A stretch of 64,000 nt of DNA from M3007 sp031373665 (GCA_031373665.1 JANMMZ010000009.1:86421-150420); one strand, 5' to 3'. Shown: positions 52,075 through 61,430, numbered from the stretch's first letter. Notes: generated by a model from the letters alone, not told the origin. Made by a program: numbers and translations.

Positions 52075-53037
52075 ATGCTACATCCTACTATTGTTCACTT
52101 ACCCATAGGGATCTTATTGTTTGCAGCACTTTGCGAATGGTTGGTTTTATTACCCACCTATAAGCACCTTAAAACGACTCTTTTTATCGTTTGGGTGATT
52201 GGAGCGGTAGCGGCTGTGCTAGCCTGTGCCAGCGGGTGGCGGCTACAGCAAGGTGGCGGATATGAATTGGGCGAGGTACAACAACATCAATGGCTGGGAT
52301 TTGGAACGGCTTTGGTGGCACTCATAGCCTGTTTCATCAAACAACGCCGATGGGTTGGCACTTTGGTAGCCTTGATGCTTATGCTAACCGGCCACCTAGG
52401 CGGTAGCATGACTTACGGGTCTGATTACTTGATCTCTGCTTTCGATAGTGGTGAAGCCACTGCCGAACAATCAGGTTTAACTGGTGAACTACCGCCCAAT
52501 GAGCCAGATCAACCCGCTCCAACAACGCTGTTACAGCCGCTCATAGATGCAGGCATTGTAGTACTTCCTGTGAGCAAAGGCAGTCACTATTTATCCCTCA
52601 ATTTTGTCAACGCAACCCATGCTTCCGATACCGTTTGGCAGGCTTTATTGCCATTGGCATCTTATATCACATGGGTTCGTTGTAGCGATGCCACGCTTCC
52701 ACCTGCGGTGTGGCCGGTACTTGAAAAATTAGAAAATATTAGCCGCCTTCACCTGAATGGAACCAATATTAGCGACGCCAATTTGAGCGCAGTGGCGAAA
52801 CTTAAGCACCTACACTATCTCAATCTTAACCATACCGATATTACCGCTAATGGATTGACGGCGTTAAGTCAACTGCCCCATTTAGACCGGTTATTTTTAT
52901 TTAAAACCAAGGTGCTAGCAAAAGACTGGCAAGGGTTGCAACTCCAATTCAAAAAGGTGAAAATTGATTCTGGCGGCTATGTATTGCCTTGGTTAAACAC
53001 TGATACTGCTCGGTTGGACGCGCCGATTACTTATTAA
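52075..53037 (+). CDS. DUF2231-like membrane protein with C-terminal leucine-rich repeats
   Basis: A 320-residue protein. The N-terminal 125 residues form four membrane helices starting MLHPTIVHLPIGILLFAAL, with the H-x-x-x-H-L-P-I motif of DUF2231 proteins, which may bind haem in that family. After an acidic/Pro-rich linker (GEATAEQSG to QPAPTT) is a soluble region with at least three leucine-rich repeats (ISRLHLNGTNISDANLSAVAKL, LHYLNLNHTDITANGLTAL, LDRLFLFKTKV). In Bacteroidota and Planctomycetota such proteins often carry a cytochrome-like domain. I see no CxxCH here. The ATG at 52075 is used because in-frame upstream starts overlap mnmA. Confidence 0.75.
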   Translation: MLHPTIVHLPIGILLFAALCEWLVLLPTYKHLKTTLFIVWVIGAVAAVLACASGWRLQQGGGYELGEVQQHQWLGFGTALVALIACFIKQRRWVGTLVALMLMLTGHLGGSMTYGSDYLISAFDSGEATAEQSGLTGELPPNEPDQPAPTTLLQPLIDAGIVVLPVSKGSHYLSLNFVNATHASDTVWQALLPLASYITWVRCSDATLPPAVWPVLEKLENISRLHLNGTNISDANLSAVAKLKHLHYLNLNHTDITANGLTALSQLPHLDRLFLFKTKVLAKDWQGLQLQFKKVKIDSGGYVLPWLNTDTARLDAPITY

Positions 53038-53167
53038 TCTTGGGATAGTAGTGGTGATGGATAGCACTCGAAAAACATTGTTTCAATCCTGAAAACCATG
53101 AACCACCGCCATCACAAGACCCTATAACTAAAAACAATTAGAGGCTGCTATGCCCTCCAACAGACGA

Positions 53168-53656
53168 TTACTTCATGGGCTTCAATCCTTCCATTTGTCG
53201 TAGTGCCGATGACTCTATGACCTCCACAGCGTAAAGTTTGTTGACAAACCAACCATACTTGAGTACCATCATTATATAGTATTTTTTTCCGGGCTCGACT
53301 ACAATATTAAACCCCTTTGCTTTTTTATTTTTACCCGAAAACTGTACTGAGAACTCATGATTACCCGCTGGTACTAAGTAGATGTCAAAGCGTTTATTGC
53401 GAATTTTCCCCAACAGTTGATTGCCTAAAAATGATCGAAACCGCACCGCGCTACCAGAAATTCCAGTATTGCGAAGTATAATAATTTCTGCTTGTGAGAC
53501 CTGATTAGGATCAACGGCTGCTGGTTCAGATTTCGATAAGGATGCAACGATGCCGAGATTTTCAGGCTCCTGAACAATGGGTGGCAGCACTTGATCTTGG
53601 GCAAACAACTTGCCTATGATAGCAGTGAAGACTATCATTAAAACTACGTTTTTCAT
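53168..53656 (-). CDS. Exported protein resembling DUF2846
   Basis: A 162-residue exported protein with a signal peptide (MKNVVLMIVFTAIIGKLFAQ); a longer reading from 53731 would add 25 residues in front of this signal and is not preferred. The mature part has AEIIILRNTGISGSAVRFRSF, FDIYLVPAGNHEFSVQF and VVEPGKKYYIMMVLKYG, a pattern of strands like the DUF2846 family, in which a P-G-x-H turn is conserved. Function unknown. It stands alone between convergent and unrelated genes. Confidence 0.65.
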   Translation of the reverse strand: MKNVVLMIVFTAIIGKLFAQDQVLPPIVQEPENLGIVASLSKSEPAAVDPNQVSQAEIIILRNTGISGSAVRFRSFLGNQLLGKIRNKRFDIYLVPAGNHEFSVQFSGKNKKAKGFNIVVEPGKKYYIMMVLKYGWFVNKLYAVEVIESSALRQMEGLKPMK

Positions 53657-53818
53657 AAAGTGATAAAATTTTAAAGTGATAAAAAGATAGAAATGACTTA
53701 TTGGCAGCGCGTGAGTTTTATAAAAAAACATTCTTTTGCGTTGATGGGCAAACCATTAAAAGGGTTGCTTGTAGGAGCACGATAGGTAGAACTCTGATTT
53801 AGTTGTTCTAGTTCGAAA

Positions 53819-54967
53819 CTAAAACAACAAGCCTGTTTGCCAAGAAACATATTCCGCAATTTCAACGTGCGATTTCAAGCAGATTCCAGCATAAGCCCTG
53901 AAAGGCACATACTTGATGCTTGGTAAGTAATATCGAACGCCCAATTTGCAATACCAAGGCTCTAGTGTGTAACGATTGATGGTAGATGGCCCCACGTAGT
54001 ATCCTGCCAATAAGTGGATGGAAAAACTGCCAAACAAAAATTCTTCCGAAAGGGTCGCCCCGATTCTAGTCGCTCCCATCCTAGCCTCGGTTTGAGTCTT
54101 AAAGTCTCCGGTATAAGATCTCCAATTGCTGATGGCTCCATTGTACTCATAATCAAGTCCTAAAGACAACCTATTGGTAGTTTTCAACATGCGGTACACC
54201 GATAGATTAGCGTGCCAAACCGGATAACGCGGCCCATCAAAAGAGTTAAATTCGATCTTCGCCAACCCTACCGCGGCAATCAAGCCCCACCGCCGCCCTT
54301 GCGGTTTTTTAGATAGTGGAATTTGGGCAAATGGTTTCACCATTACTCGGGCAGGCTTCCATTCCAACCCGACAAAAGCAGATGGGATATTGAGTCCAAA
54401 ATTGGGTAAAATAACGCCTCCATTGGATACATGGGTCAGCCCTGCACCTGCGCGCAAAATCCAACTAGGGTGTAATTGCGCTTCTGCGCTAAACCTGAAT
54501 TGGACGGAGGTGTTCCAGTGCGAACCAATGGCATTTTGAGTGGGATTATTGAAATAACTATAGGGGCGGCTCACCCATGCAGCACCCGTACCCACCCTGA
54601 AAAAGGGTTTAATGATGCTGTTTCGAGACAAAGGAATGCTAATATTGGGTAAAATACCCCAAATTTGCCCGTGGGCGGCATCGCTTACATTTAACTGCAT
54701 GAGCATTAAACCAAAACTTGGGAAACGATGCCATTGGTGCCAAATACGCCGACCTCCTGTTTGGATCCGGATACCAAACTCTTGGCCAAACAGGGCTTTG
54801 CCAGTTTGGACGGTCATCTTGGGTGTATGCTTCCATACCATACCGTAGTGCGTATCGAAAGCCCAAGAAATAGAATTGGGTGGAGACTTCAAGGCTTGTT
54901 CTGTTTGCGCCGCCGCTGTAATGGGCAAGCACAAACAGAACAAGTAGAAAAAACGCAGAAAACTCAT
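53819..54967 (-). CDS. Acyloxyacyl hydrolase / PagL-like lipid A deacylase
   Basis: A 382-residue outer-membrane beta-barrel enzyme, removing a lipid A acyl chain (PagL-like family). The signal peptide is MSFLRFFYLFCLCLPITAAAQ. The catalytic His-Ser pair of PagL is recognisable in AGLTHVSNGGVILPNFGLNIPS, with the conserved Asn and the downstream Pro-Asn. The remaining strands alternate aromatics as in barrels. It is longer than PagL itself (about 170 residues) but matches the longer Bacteroidota version, which has extra N- and C-terminal strands. It could modulate LPS inflammation or membrane properties. Confidence 0.8.
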   Translation of the reverse strand: MSFLRFFYLFCLCLPITAAAQTEQALKSPPNSISWAFDTHYGMVWKHTPKMTVQTGKALFGQEFGIRIQTGGRRIWHQWHRFPSFGLMLMQLNVSDAAHGQIWGILPNISIPLSRNSIIKPFFRVGTGAAWVSRPYSYFNNPTQNAIGSHWNTSVQFRFSAEAQLHPSWILRAGAGLTHVSNGGVILPNFGLNIPSAFVGLEWKPARVMVKPFAQIPLSKKPQGRRWGLIAAVGLAKIEFNSFDGPRYPVWHANLSVYRMLKTTNRLSLGLDYEYNGAISNWRSYTGDFKTQTEARMGATRIGATLSEEFLFGSFSIHLLAGYYVGPSTINRYTLEPWYCKLGVRYYLPSIKYVPFRAYAGICLKSHVEIAEYVSWQTGLLF

Positions 54968-54995
54968 TATTTTCTACGGTCTGAAAAATTCATAG

Positions 54996-55538
54996 TTATG
55001 CTTTTTTAGCCTTGACTTTAGCCTTTGGTGCAGGTTTTTCTGGTTCAGCAGGTACCTTTACTTCTTCCACTACCGCAGGTATCGGCTCTGCGACTGATTC
55101 GCTATTTTCTGCCGCATCAGCGGCATCAGCCGCTTTTATTTCGTCAAAAAGCCCTTTTTCATGCATGAAGGTGAACCACTTGAGGCATTTTTTAATGTCG
55201 TTGATGTGCACGCGATCACGGTCGTGATCGGGCAAAACAGCGGTAAAATAATCGCGCAGCACCTGGCTTGGCGATTCATGCTTGACTGGTGGTATTGCCT
55301 CGGATTGGTCGAGCATTTTTTGAAACACATCAGATAGTGGAATCGTGTTTTCACCGTCGGAATCGGAGTAAGTATAAACCCCAACTGTAGCCAAGGGTGT
55401 TACCTGCGATTGGCGCATCGGTACAAAACGAGACCGCTTTTCATTTCTATCTTCAATAATGAAGCCATTCGTGCGCGTTGCTATTACCTTGTGTACACCC
55501 GGAATGCCGGCTACTACCAAGTATTTTTCTAAATTCAT
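54996..55538 (-). CDS. DUF5606-family protein
   Basis: A 180-residue protein of the DUF5606 family, found in Bacteroidota. The N-terminal domain (MNLEKYLVVAGIPGVHKVIA, then RSRFVPMRQSQVTPLATVGVYT) is the signature. The central part (DYFTAVLPDHDRDRVHINDIKKCLKWFTFMHEKGL) is conserved, and the C-terminus is an Ala/Glu/Lys/Pro-rich disordered tail. Function unknown. The two genes, frr and this one, are adjacent and same-strand with a 32-base gap, so co-expression is likely. Confidence 0.85.
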   Translation of the reverse strand: MNLEKYLVVAGIPGVHKVIATRTNGFIIEDRNEKRSRFVPMRQSQVTPLATVGVYTYSDSDGENTIPLSDVFQKMLDQSEAIPPVKHESPSQVLRDYFTAVLPDHDRDRVHINDIKKCLKWFTFMHEKGLFDEIKAADAADAAENSESVAEPIPAVVEEVKVPAEPEKPAPKAKVKAKKA

Positions 55539-55570
55539 CCCAGCGGATTTATAAGTAATAATGATTAAAT

Positions 55571-56131
55571 TTAAACAGTCATAATCTCTTTGTCCTTTAC
55601 TGCAATCACTTTATCCACCTGCTCTACATACTTGTTGACCAGATCTTGCAATTCAGTTTCCTTCCGTTTACCAAGGTCTTCGGCGAGGCCGTCTTTAACG
55701 GCTTTTTTGATTAAATCCAAGCCTTTATGCCGCGCAGTACGAATACCCACTTTTGCCTCTTCCCCAGCAGCCTTTGCTTTTTTGGTCAGTTCTACGCGGC
55801 GTTCTTGGGTAAGTGGAGGAATACTCATTCGGATGGTTTCGCCATCGTTGGCAGGCGTGATACCCATATTAGAATTGATGATCACACGCTCAATAGGGCC
55901 AAGCATATTGCGTTCCCAAGGCTGGATCATAATCGTACGAGCGTCGCTTACTTGCACATTGGCGATTTGTGGTAGCGGCGTTGGTGTGCCATAATAATCT
56001 ACCATCAAGTCATTCACCAAGGAGGTAGAAGCCTTCCCTGTCCTGATTTTCAGTAATTCGTGATCAAGGTGTTCAGTTGCTTTGTCCATATACGCTTTGG
56101 CATCGGACATTATTTTATTTAAATCTTCCAT
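55571..56131 (-). CDS. frr: Ribosome recycling factor
   Basis: A 186-residue ribosome recycling factor, which together with EF-G splits post-termination ribosomes. The three-helix bundle and beta domain are complete: TEHLDHELLKIRTGKASTSLVNDLMVDYYGTPTPL, ANVQVSDARTIMIQPW, VIINSNMGITPANDGETIRMSIPPLTQERR, and ELTKKAKAAGEEAKVGIRTARHKG. Length and motif order match RRF. It is the first gene of the minus-strand unit with DUF5606. Confidence 0.98.
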   Translation of the reverse strand: MEDLNKIMSDAKAYMDKATEHLDHELLKIRTGKASTSLVNDLMVDYYGTPTPLPQIANVQVSDARTIMIQPWERNMLGPIERVIINSNMGITPANDGETIRMSIPPLTQERRVELTKKAKAAGEEAKVGIRTARHKGLDLIKKAVKDGLAEDLGKRKETELQDLVNKYVEQVDKVIAVKDKEIMTV

Positions 56132-56334
56132 GTTATGTCAAAAAATTGATGGCGCAAAGTTCTGAATTTTTTGCCTTTATACGGGAAATGTGTCAATTTA
56201 TTTTGTATTCAAGCCCAATAAGGTATAAAAAACACCAAACTATCAAATATTTTCATGAGTAAATGGATGGATTGTGTACCTTGGGGGCAGATTCTAAGAA
56301 TAAATAAATATTATCTGAACGTAAAAAAGCCGCC

Positions 56335-57585
56335 ATGCCGGAGTTGCAGGAAGTAAAAACGACCCTTTCTCGTATTGAAAAATTGGAAAGGGATGTCAGT
56401 TTAAAGCAGTTGCAGATCAATAGTTTGCTGACCATCACACAGGCTATCAACGAGAATGTCTCGGCTGATGGCCTTTTCAGCATGTACAACAGCTTTTTGA
56501 ATTGGGAGATGGGTATCCGCAAAATGGCCCTGTTTTTTAAGGATCATAAAATTTGGCAATGCAAAACCAATCTGGGTATTGACCCTGACTTGCTATTGCA
56601 CAGTGTGCAGGATGAACTGCCCAAGTATAGAACCAAACAAGGCATTGAGGGTAGTACCCACTTGCTATTGAAGGAATTTGATTTGGTTATACCTGTCATG
56701 CACAAAGATTCGCCCATTAGTTACGTACTCTTGGGAGGCTTTGACAGTACAGATAACGATGTATATAACAAGGTGCAATTTGTTACTACGATCACCAATG
56801 TTATAGCGGTGGCCATCGAAAACAAGCGGCTGTTTAGCCAACAAATGCAACAGGAAATCACCAGTCGCGAAGTACAAGTGGCTGCGGATATTCAAAAAAC
56901 GCTGGTTCCGTCCAAATTGCCCTCTGGGCCGCGATACAAATTATCAAGCATATACAAACCTCACTTTGCAGTAGGGGGCGACTACTATGATGTGCTAGAG
57001 TTTCCTGACAATGAAATAGCCTTTTGCATAGCAGATATTACAGGCAAAGGATTTCCGGCAGCCTTGTTGATGGCCAATTTTCAAGCGCGTTTTCACGCAG
57101 TTATGTCGCGTCGCGATTCCTTAGAAGCCACAGTGCATGAATTGAACTCGGCCGTCTGGCGCATTACCCAAGGCGATAAGTTTATTACCCTGTTTTTGGC
57201 CAAATATGACTCAGAAACGCGGACCCTACACTATGTCAATGCTGGCCATGCGCAACCCTTGCTCATCATGAATGGAGAGGTTACTCGCCTGAAAAATGGA
57301 TGTACTTCGCTTGGGTGGCTACCTGAATTGCCATTTCTTGAAATTGGAGGCCTTTGCCTCACTACCGAAGCCCTTATATTTCTATATACCGATGGTTTGA
57401 CAGATATACAAAATGAGGCTGGAGATTATTTCGATGAAGATCGGTTGGAGGCTTTTTTGCTTGAGCATGCGCATTTGGATGCCCTCGAATTGAATGGAGT
57501 ATTGATGGAGCATATTGACAAATTCAAAGGGAGAATGTCTTATCCCGATGATATTACGGTATTGACTTGCCGTGTATTTGAATAA
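56335..57585 (+). CDS. SpoIIE-type protein phosphatase with N-terminal sensory domain
   Basis: A 416-residue PP2C-like phosphatase of the RsbU/SpoIIE group. The N-terminal 190 residues contain a coiled helix (SRIEKLERDVSLKQLQINSLL) and a GAF-like sensory region. After a linking helix (REVQVAADIQKTLVPSKLP), the phosphatase domain has GGDYYDVLEF, FCIADITGKGFPAALLMANFQA with the metal-binding Asp, LFLAKYDSETRTLHYVNAGHAQPLLI, and LFLYTDGLTDIQNEAGDYFDEDRL, ending in YPDDITVLTCR. It is likely to dephosphorylate an anti-sigma antagonist or similar partner; no partner gene is visible here. It starts at 56335, about 200 bases after the divergent frr gene. Confidence 0.9.
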   Translation: MPELQEVKTTLSRIEKLERDVSLKQLQINSLLTITQAINENVSADGLFSMYNSFLNWEMGIRKMALFFKDHKIWQCKTNLGIDPDLLLHSVQDELPKYRTKQGIEGSTHLLLKEFDLVIPVMHKDSPISYVLLGGFDSTDNDVYNKVQFVTTITNVIAVAIENKRLFSQQMQQEITSREVQVAADIQKTLVPSKLPSGPRYKLSSIYKPHFAVGGDYYDVLEFPDNEIAFCIADITGKGFPAALLMANFQARFHAVMSRRDSLEATVHELNSAVWRITQGDKFITLFLAKYDSETRTLHYVNAGHAQPLLIMNGEVTRLKNGCTSLGWLPELPFLEIGGLCLTTEALIFLYTDGLTDIQNEAGDYFDEDRLEAFLLEHAHLDALELNGVLMEHIDKFKGRMSYPDDITVLTCRVFE

Positions 57586-57590
57586 TTTTT

Positions 57591-58580
57591 ATGTTGTTCC
57601 GCACCGTCATAACCCCTGAAAAAGCCCCCTTCGATATAGATCATCAGGATCGGATACTGTTGATCGGCTCCTGCTTTACCGAGCATATCGGGCATCGCTT
57701 GAGGGATCAAAAATTCTCAGCATTAATCAATCCTTTTGGCATTGTTTATAACCCATTTTCGATGGCACAATGCCTCGAAATGTTGTTGGATAATGCTGGT
57801 AGTGAGCAGCATTGGAATCTGTTTGAATACCAAGGTCTTTGGCACAGTTGGTTACATCACGGCAAATTTTCAGATTCTTCTCCTGAAAAAACCCTTGATA
57901 ATATTCAAAAATCCTTTGAGATAGGATCTGCTTTTTTGAAAAAAACGACCCATATTATCCTTACTTTGGGTACAGCCGATGTTTTTCGATTGGTATCGGA
58001 TCAGAGCATCGTGGCCAATAACCACAAAATGCCCAGTGCCTTATTCAGATCGGAACGATTGACGGTTTCATCTATGTCAGATCAATTGACAGCGGTATTG
58101 AGGCGTGTGAAAGCGGAGAATCCTGACCTGAAAATCATTTTTTCAGTGAGCCCAATACGCCATTTGAGACAAGGTGTCGTGGAAAACCAAAGGAGTAAAG
58201 CTACCTTGGTTTTAGCCATTGAGCAGATTCTCTCCGATTTGCCAGATTCCTGTTATTTTCCAGCTTATGAATTGCTTTTAGATGATTTGCGTGATTATCG
58301 CTTTTATACCGACGATATGATCCATCCCTCTACCGTGGCACAAGACTATATCTGGAAGTTTTTTAGCACTATGTTTTTTTCGGAATCCACTCAAGTGATC
58401 AATGAGCGCATTAAGCGTATTGTCACGGCCAGCCAGCATCGCCCTTTTCATGCGGATACTCCTCTGCATCAGCAGTTTTTGAGTACTCAATTGAAGGCTA
58501 TTGATGATTTGCGTCAGACCAATCCCCACCTTGATTTTTCGAGAGAATCAAGCCTTTTTGAATCAGGTATGGTGAAATAA
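57591..58580 (+). CDS. GSCFA-domain protein
   Basis: A 329-residue protein of the GSCFA family, named after its motif, here as IGSCFTEHIGHRL near residue 26. ALINPFGIVYNPFSMAQCL follows, then FHSWLHHGKFS-like and TLGTADVF blocks, IFSVSPIRHLRQGVVENQRSK, and YRFYTDDMIHPS with the His that likely completes a GDSL/SGNH-type catalytic set. The family is related to esterases; the substrate is unknown. It lies 5 bases after the phosphatase gene and shares its transcription unit. A bidirectional terminator follows directly. Confidence 0.9.
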   Translation: MLFRTVITPEKAPFDIDHQDRILLIGSCFTEHIGHRLRDQKFSALINPFGIVYNPFSMAQCLEMLLDNAGSEQHWNLFEYQGLWHSWLHHGKFSDSSPEKTLDNIQKSFEIGSAFLKKTTHIILTLGTADVFRLVSDQSIVANNHKMPSALFRSERLTVSSMSDQLTAVLRRVKAENPDLKIIFSVSPIRHLRQGVVENQRSKATLVLAIEQILSDLPDSCYFPAYELLLDDLRDYRFYTDDMIHPSTVAQDYIWKFFSTMFFSESTQVINERIKRIVTASQHRPFHADTPLHQQFLSTQLKAIDDLRQTNPHLDFSRESSLFESGMVK

Positions 58581-58623
58581 AAATAGGATTTCCCACGGCG
58601 ATTGAAGTGGAAAATCCTATTTT
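58580..58623. terminator. Bidirectional terminator between GSCFA and rseP
   Basis: AAAATAGGATTTCCCAC pairs with GTGGAAAATCCTATTTT with one mismatch around a 10-base loop, flanked by A and T runs. It separates two convergent genes and can terminate both. Confidence 0.8.
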
Positions 58624-58645
58624 GGTATGGTATTAAAAGCAATCT

Positions 58646-59986
58646 TTAGTTGATTACATGTCGCCAAATATCAAGGCCAAAGGCATATACCATTAAGCCC
58701 ATCAGTAAGAAGAAACCAACGGTGACGGCTTTTTCCATAAAGCCATCGCTCACACGACGTCCTGTAATAACCTCCCAGATCAAGAACATCACGTAGCCAC
58801 CATCTAAAGCCGGAATCGGCAATAGGTTCATGAATGCCAAAATGATGCTCAAGCGGGCGGTCATTAGCCAAAATATTTCCCAATCCCAAGTGGCGGGAAA
58901 TAGATTACCAATACTGATAAAACTACCAAGGTTATCTTTGGCTGCGATTTTTCCGCTGAACATTTGCTTAAAGGCCTGTAATTGGCTGTTCAAAAACTCT
59001 TTACTTTTCTCAAATCCAGCAGGCAAGGCTTCAAAAAAGGAATAATGCTTGCGATTTACTTGAAAATAACCGTCCATTTTGGTCATTACCCCAATCGTAC
59101 CTTCGGGTGTAAGCGTCAGTGGCACATTGAGGGTGTCATTGCCCCTCAAAACACCTAGATTAATCGCTTTACCTTTGTTTTGCATAGCCAATGGTGCAAA
59201 TTCATTGAACCAAAGGAGGGATTGACCATTGAAAGCAATGATCTGGTCTCCTTTTTGTATGCCTGCCTCTTTGGCTGGTTTTCCGGGAGCCACGTCATTT
59301 ACAAAGAAGGGTATCCGTGGTTGCATGAGCAAACTTTTTGGGATCTTTTCACGGGTGATTTGACGGGCGGCATCTTCTGGTAAGTTGATGACCTGCTCTT
59401 GTCCATCGCGGCGCACTGTGATTTGGCGTACATCGTTCAGTACGATGGCAGAGATTAGTTTGCCCGGATCCATATCTACAAAAGGCTCATTGCCTATTTT
59501 TAGGATATGGTCGCCGTTTTTAAATCCTTGACGAATCAGGAGGGAATCCATCGCTAATCCATTTTTTATTTCTGACATCGGTATTACTGTTTCGCCCCAA
59601 GTAAAGAGGATCATGGCAAAAAGTAAAATACCTAGAATAAAATTGACAGTAACCCCACCCAGCATGATGATAAGCCGCTGCCAGGCTGGTTTAGATCTGA
59701 ATTCCCAAGGTTGGGGTGGTTGTTTGAGGGCTTCGGTATCCATACTCTCATCCACCATACCAGATATTTTCACATAACCACCCAATGGAAGCCAGCCAAT
59801 GCCATATTCGGTATCGCCTCTTTTGTACTTAAATAGGGAGTTGAAAGGTGCGAAATCAAAAAATAGGTAAAATTTTTCGACGCGGGTATTGAACCATTTT
59901 GCAGGGGCAAAGTGACCCATTTCATGCAAAACGATCAAGATTGAAAGGCTCAATAATAGTTGCGCCGATTTGACTAATACTTCCAT
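58646..59986 (-). CDS. rseP: Site-2 metalloprotease RseP
   Basis: A 446-residue membrane zinc metalloprotease that cuts anti-sigma factors and signal-peptide remnants in the membrane. HEMGH (about residues 21-25) in LIVLHEMGHFAPAKWF gives two zinc ligands, and NLLPIPALDGG near the C-terminus gives the Asp ligand. Two PDZ regions lie between (LLIRQGFKNGDHILKIGNEPF and PAKEAGIQKGDQIIAFNGQ). Four hydrophobic segments are visible. The start ATG gives the first helix directly. A TAnnTTTG element precedes the gene. Confidence 0.95.
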   Translation of the reverse strand: MEVLVKSAQLLLSLSILIVLHEMGHFAPAKWFNTRVEKFYLFFDFAPFNSLFKYKRGDTEYGIGWLPLGGYVKISGMVDESMDTEALKQPPQPWEFRSKPAWQRLIIMLGGVTVNFILGILLFAMILFTWGETVIPMSEIKNGLAMDSLLIRQGFKNGDHILKIGNEPFVDMDPGKLISAIVLNDVRQITVRRDGQEQVINLPEDAARQITREKIPKSLLMQPRIPFFVNDVAPGKPAKEAGIQKGDQIIAFNGQSLLWFNEFAPLAMQNKGKAINLGVLRGNDTLNVPLTLTPEGTIGVMTKMDGYFQVNRKHYSFFEALPAGFEKSKEFLNSQLQAFKQMFSGKIAAKDNLGSFISIGNLFPATWDWEIFWLMTARLSIILAFMNLLPIPALDGGYVMFLIWEVITGRRVSDGFMEKAVTVGFFLLMGLMVYAFGLDIWRHVIN

Positions 59987-60026
59987 TTATATATTTTTTT
60001 GTTTTATTGCTTTTACACAAAGAGCG

Positions 60027-60034
60027 CAAAAGTA
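60027..60034 (-). promoter_or_regulatory. Predicted -7 element for rseP
   Basis: On the minus strand the sequence reads TACTTTTG followed by CGC, an exact TAnnTTTG match 41 bases upstream of the rseP ATG. Confidence 0.5.
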
Positions 60035-60096
60035 CATATGCCCTTTGGCTTGCAGTCAGTTAATCGTCAGAATTTCGTTTTTATTATACCGAATGC

Positions 60097-61041
60097 TTAT
60101 CTTTTGCTTGCCTGATATAAAAAATCCTTTTCCTCTGCTGTTAAGCCTTCGTAGCCTTGTGATTTAATTTTATCAAGTATGGTGTCCAATTTTTCTTGGA
60201 AACTAAGGTCTTCACCATCGCTGACATGGTTAGGTTTGCGCTCCGTACCACCGATAGAGACTCGCACGGCCTTGTGCCCGGGCTTCCGAGGTGTCCGTTT
60301 GGTTCTCCCTTTCCAATCAAACTTTTGTTTGATCCAATCTAAAGCATTATTGATCGGTTCGGCCATATCGCGTCCTTCACGCAAGCGCATGACAAAAAAG
60401 AGACCAAAAGCAAACCCTCCAAGGTGTGCAAAATGCCCTCCTTTATTAATATCGCTGGCAATGGACACAAAATCTAGCAGCACCAATACGCCTACGACAT
60501 ACTGCAATTTGATACGGCCTAGTAGTAAAAAATAGTATTCGTGGTCAGGTGCAATCAAGAGTGCCGCACCCGCCAATGCCATCACGCCAGCCGATGCGCC
60601 CAAGGAATAATAAAAGGCGTTAGGATCTAAAAGATTGGTTTGTAAAAGGTAAAAAACATCGCCCAAGAGCGCACCCAGCAAGTAAATGGGCAGTACCCGC
60701 CTATCACCGATTAAGTCGCTGACTACCCGACCAAACAACGCTAAGAACATCAAGTTTCCGATCAAATGCCCCCAGAAATCAACATGCAAAAACATGGAGG
60801 TAATGGGAGACCACGGTTGACGGATGAGTTCTCCAAGGTTGGATGGGGTACAAAAAAGCCGATAAAACCAATTAAAGGTTTCTTTGGCCATGGTTGGGTC
60901 GGAGTGAACCAAACGGATACCCAGCCAAGCAACCATCATAAACACAAACACTACTCCGTTTAGAAGCATTAGTTTGGTGACCATTTTGCCTGATTTAAAG
61001 GCATATTTAGCATCATCTAAGGCAGATTCAAAAAGTGCCAT
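60097..61041 (-). CDS. Rhomboid-family intramembrane serine protease with DUF6576 tail
   Basis: A 314-residue membrane protease. The start at 61041 (MALFESALDDAKYAFKSG) is chosen because an upstream in-frame start at 61095 gives a Cys-rich, non-conserved extension. Hydrophobic helices cover about residues 25-220. The catalytic Ser is in the GASAG motif (YSLGASAGVMALAG) and the catalytic His in GHFAHLGGFAFGL; the WGHLIGNLMFLALFG segment is the rhomboid HxxxN region. The C-terminal 35 residues (LSFQEKLDTILDKIKSQGYEGLTAEEKDFLYQASK) form a DUF6576 helix-turn motif seen in Bacteroidota rhomboids. Substrates unknown. Confidence 0.93.
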   Translation of the reverse strand: MALFESALDDAKYAFKSGKMVTKLMLLNGVVFVFMMVAWLGIRLVHSDPTMAKETFNWFYRLFCTPSNLGELIRQPWSPITSMFLHVDFWGHLIGNLMFLALFGRVVSDLIGDRRVLPIYLLGALLGDVFYLLQTNLLDPNAFYYSLGASAGVMALAGAALLIAPDHEYYFLLLGRIKLQYVVGVLVLLDFVSIASDINKGGHFAHLGGFAFGLFFVMRLREGRDMAEPINNALDWIKQKFDWKGRTKRTPRKPGHKAVRVSIGGTERKPNHVSDGEDLSFQEKLDTILDKIKSQGYEGLTAEEKDFLYQASKR

Positions 61042-61430
61042 CCATATTTTTTTATAACCTTCATTTATTTTGTCGCACCCACAAAAACATTTCAAACTGG
61101 TGGTAAACCTTCCATAGTTCTTAAATTTTTACAGAAAGAGTATCTATGTCTTTTGCTGCCGAAACGCAAAAGTAAGGCTTTTAAGTGAACAGTTAGTAAT
61201 TCTTACAGCGAACAATCAAATTAAAGGCTCTCCAAAAATGAGACCAATGCTAGGCGTTCGATTTTTGAACGCATCCTAAATTTTTCTTTGCTTTTTTCGG
61301 CTTCGCCTCCGTGCCACATAATGGCTTCTTCAAGGTTTCGAGCGCGGCCATCGTGTAAAAAATTACTATATCAGATAATAAAACGATGCGCGCACCCTTT
61401 TTCTTTTCTCATAGCAATGAATGAGCCGAC
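61042..61430. other. Gap between the rhomboid gene and panD
   Basis: About 390 bases. The only recognisable content is the minus-strand di-haem oxidoreductase fragment at 61221-61367; the remainder is A+T rich, with the 61042-61140 part probably serving as the rhomboid leader. Confidence 0.5.
61221..61367 (-). pseudogene. C-terminal remnant of a di-haem oxidoreductase-like gene
   Basis: Reverse translation reads SNFLHDGRARNLEEAIMWHG, then GEAEKSKEKFRMRSK and IERLALVSFLESL, then a stop. This is the C-terminal end of the di-haem oxidoreductase/thiol oxidoreductase family, where F-L-H-D-G-R-A-R and H-G-G-E-A are conserved. Only about 48 codons remain; an in-frame stop lies just upstream and the panD coding region begins right after, so the haem-binding part is gone. 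Likely a decayed gene left after a deletion or rearrangement. Confidence 0.7.
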
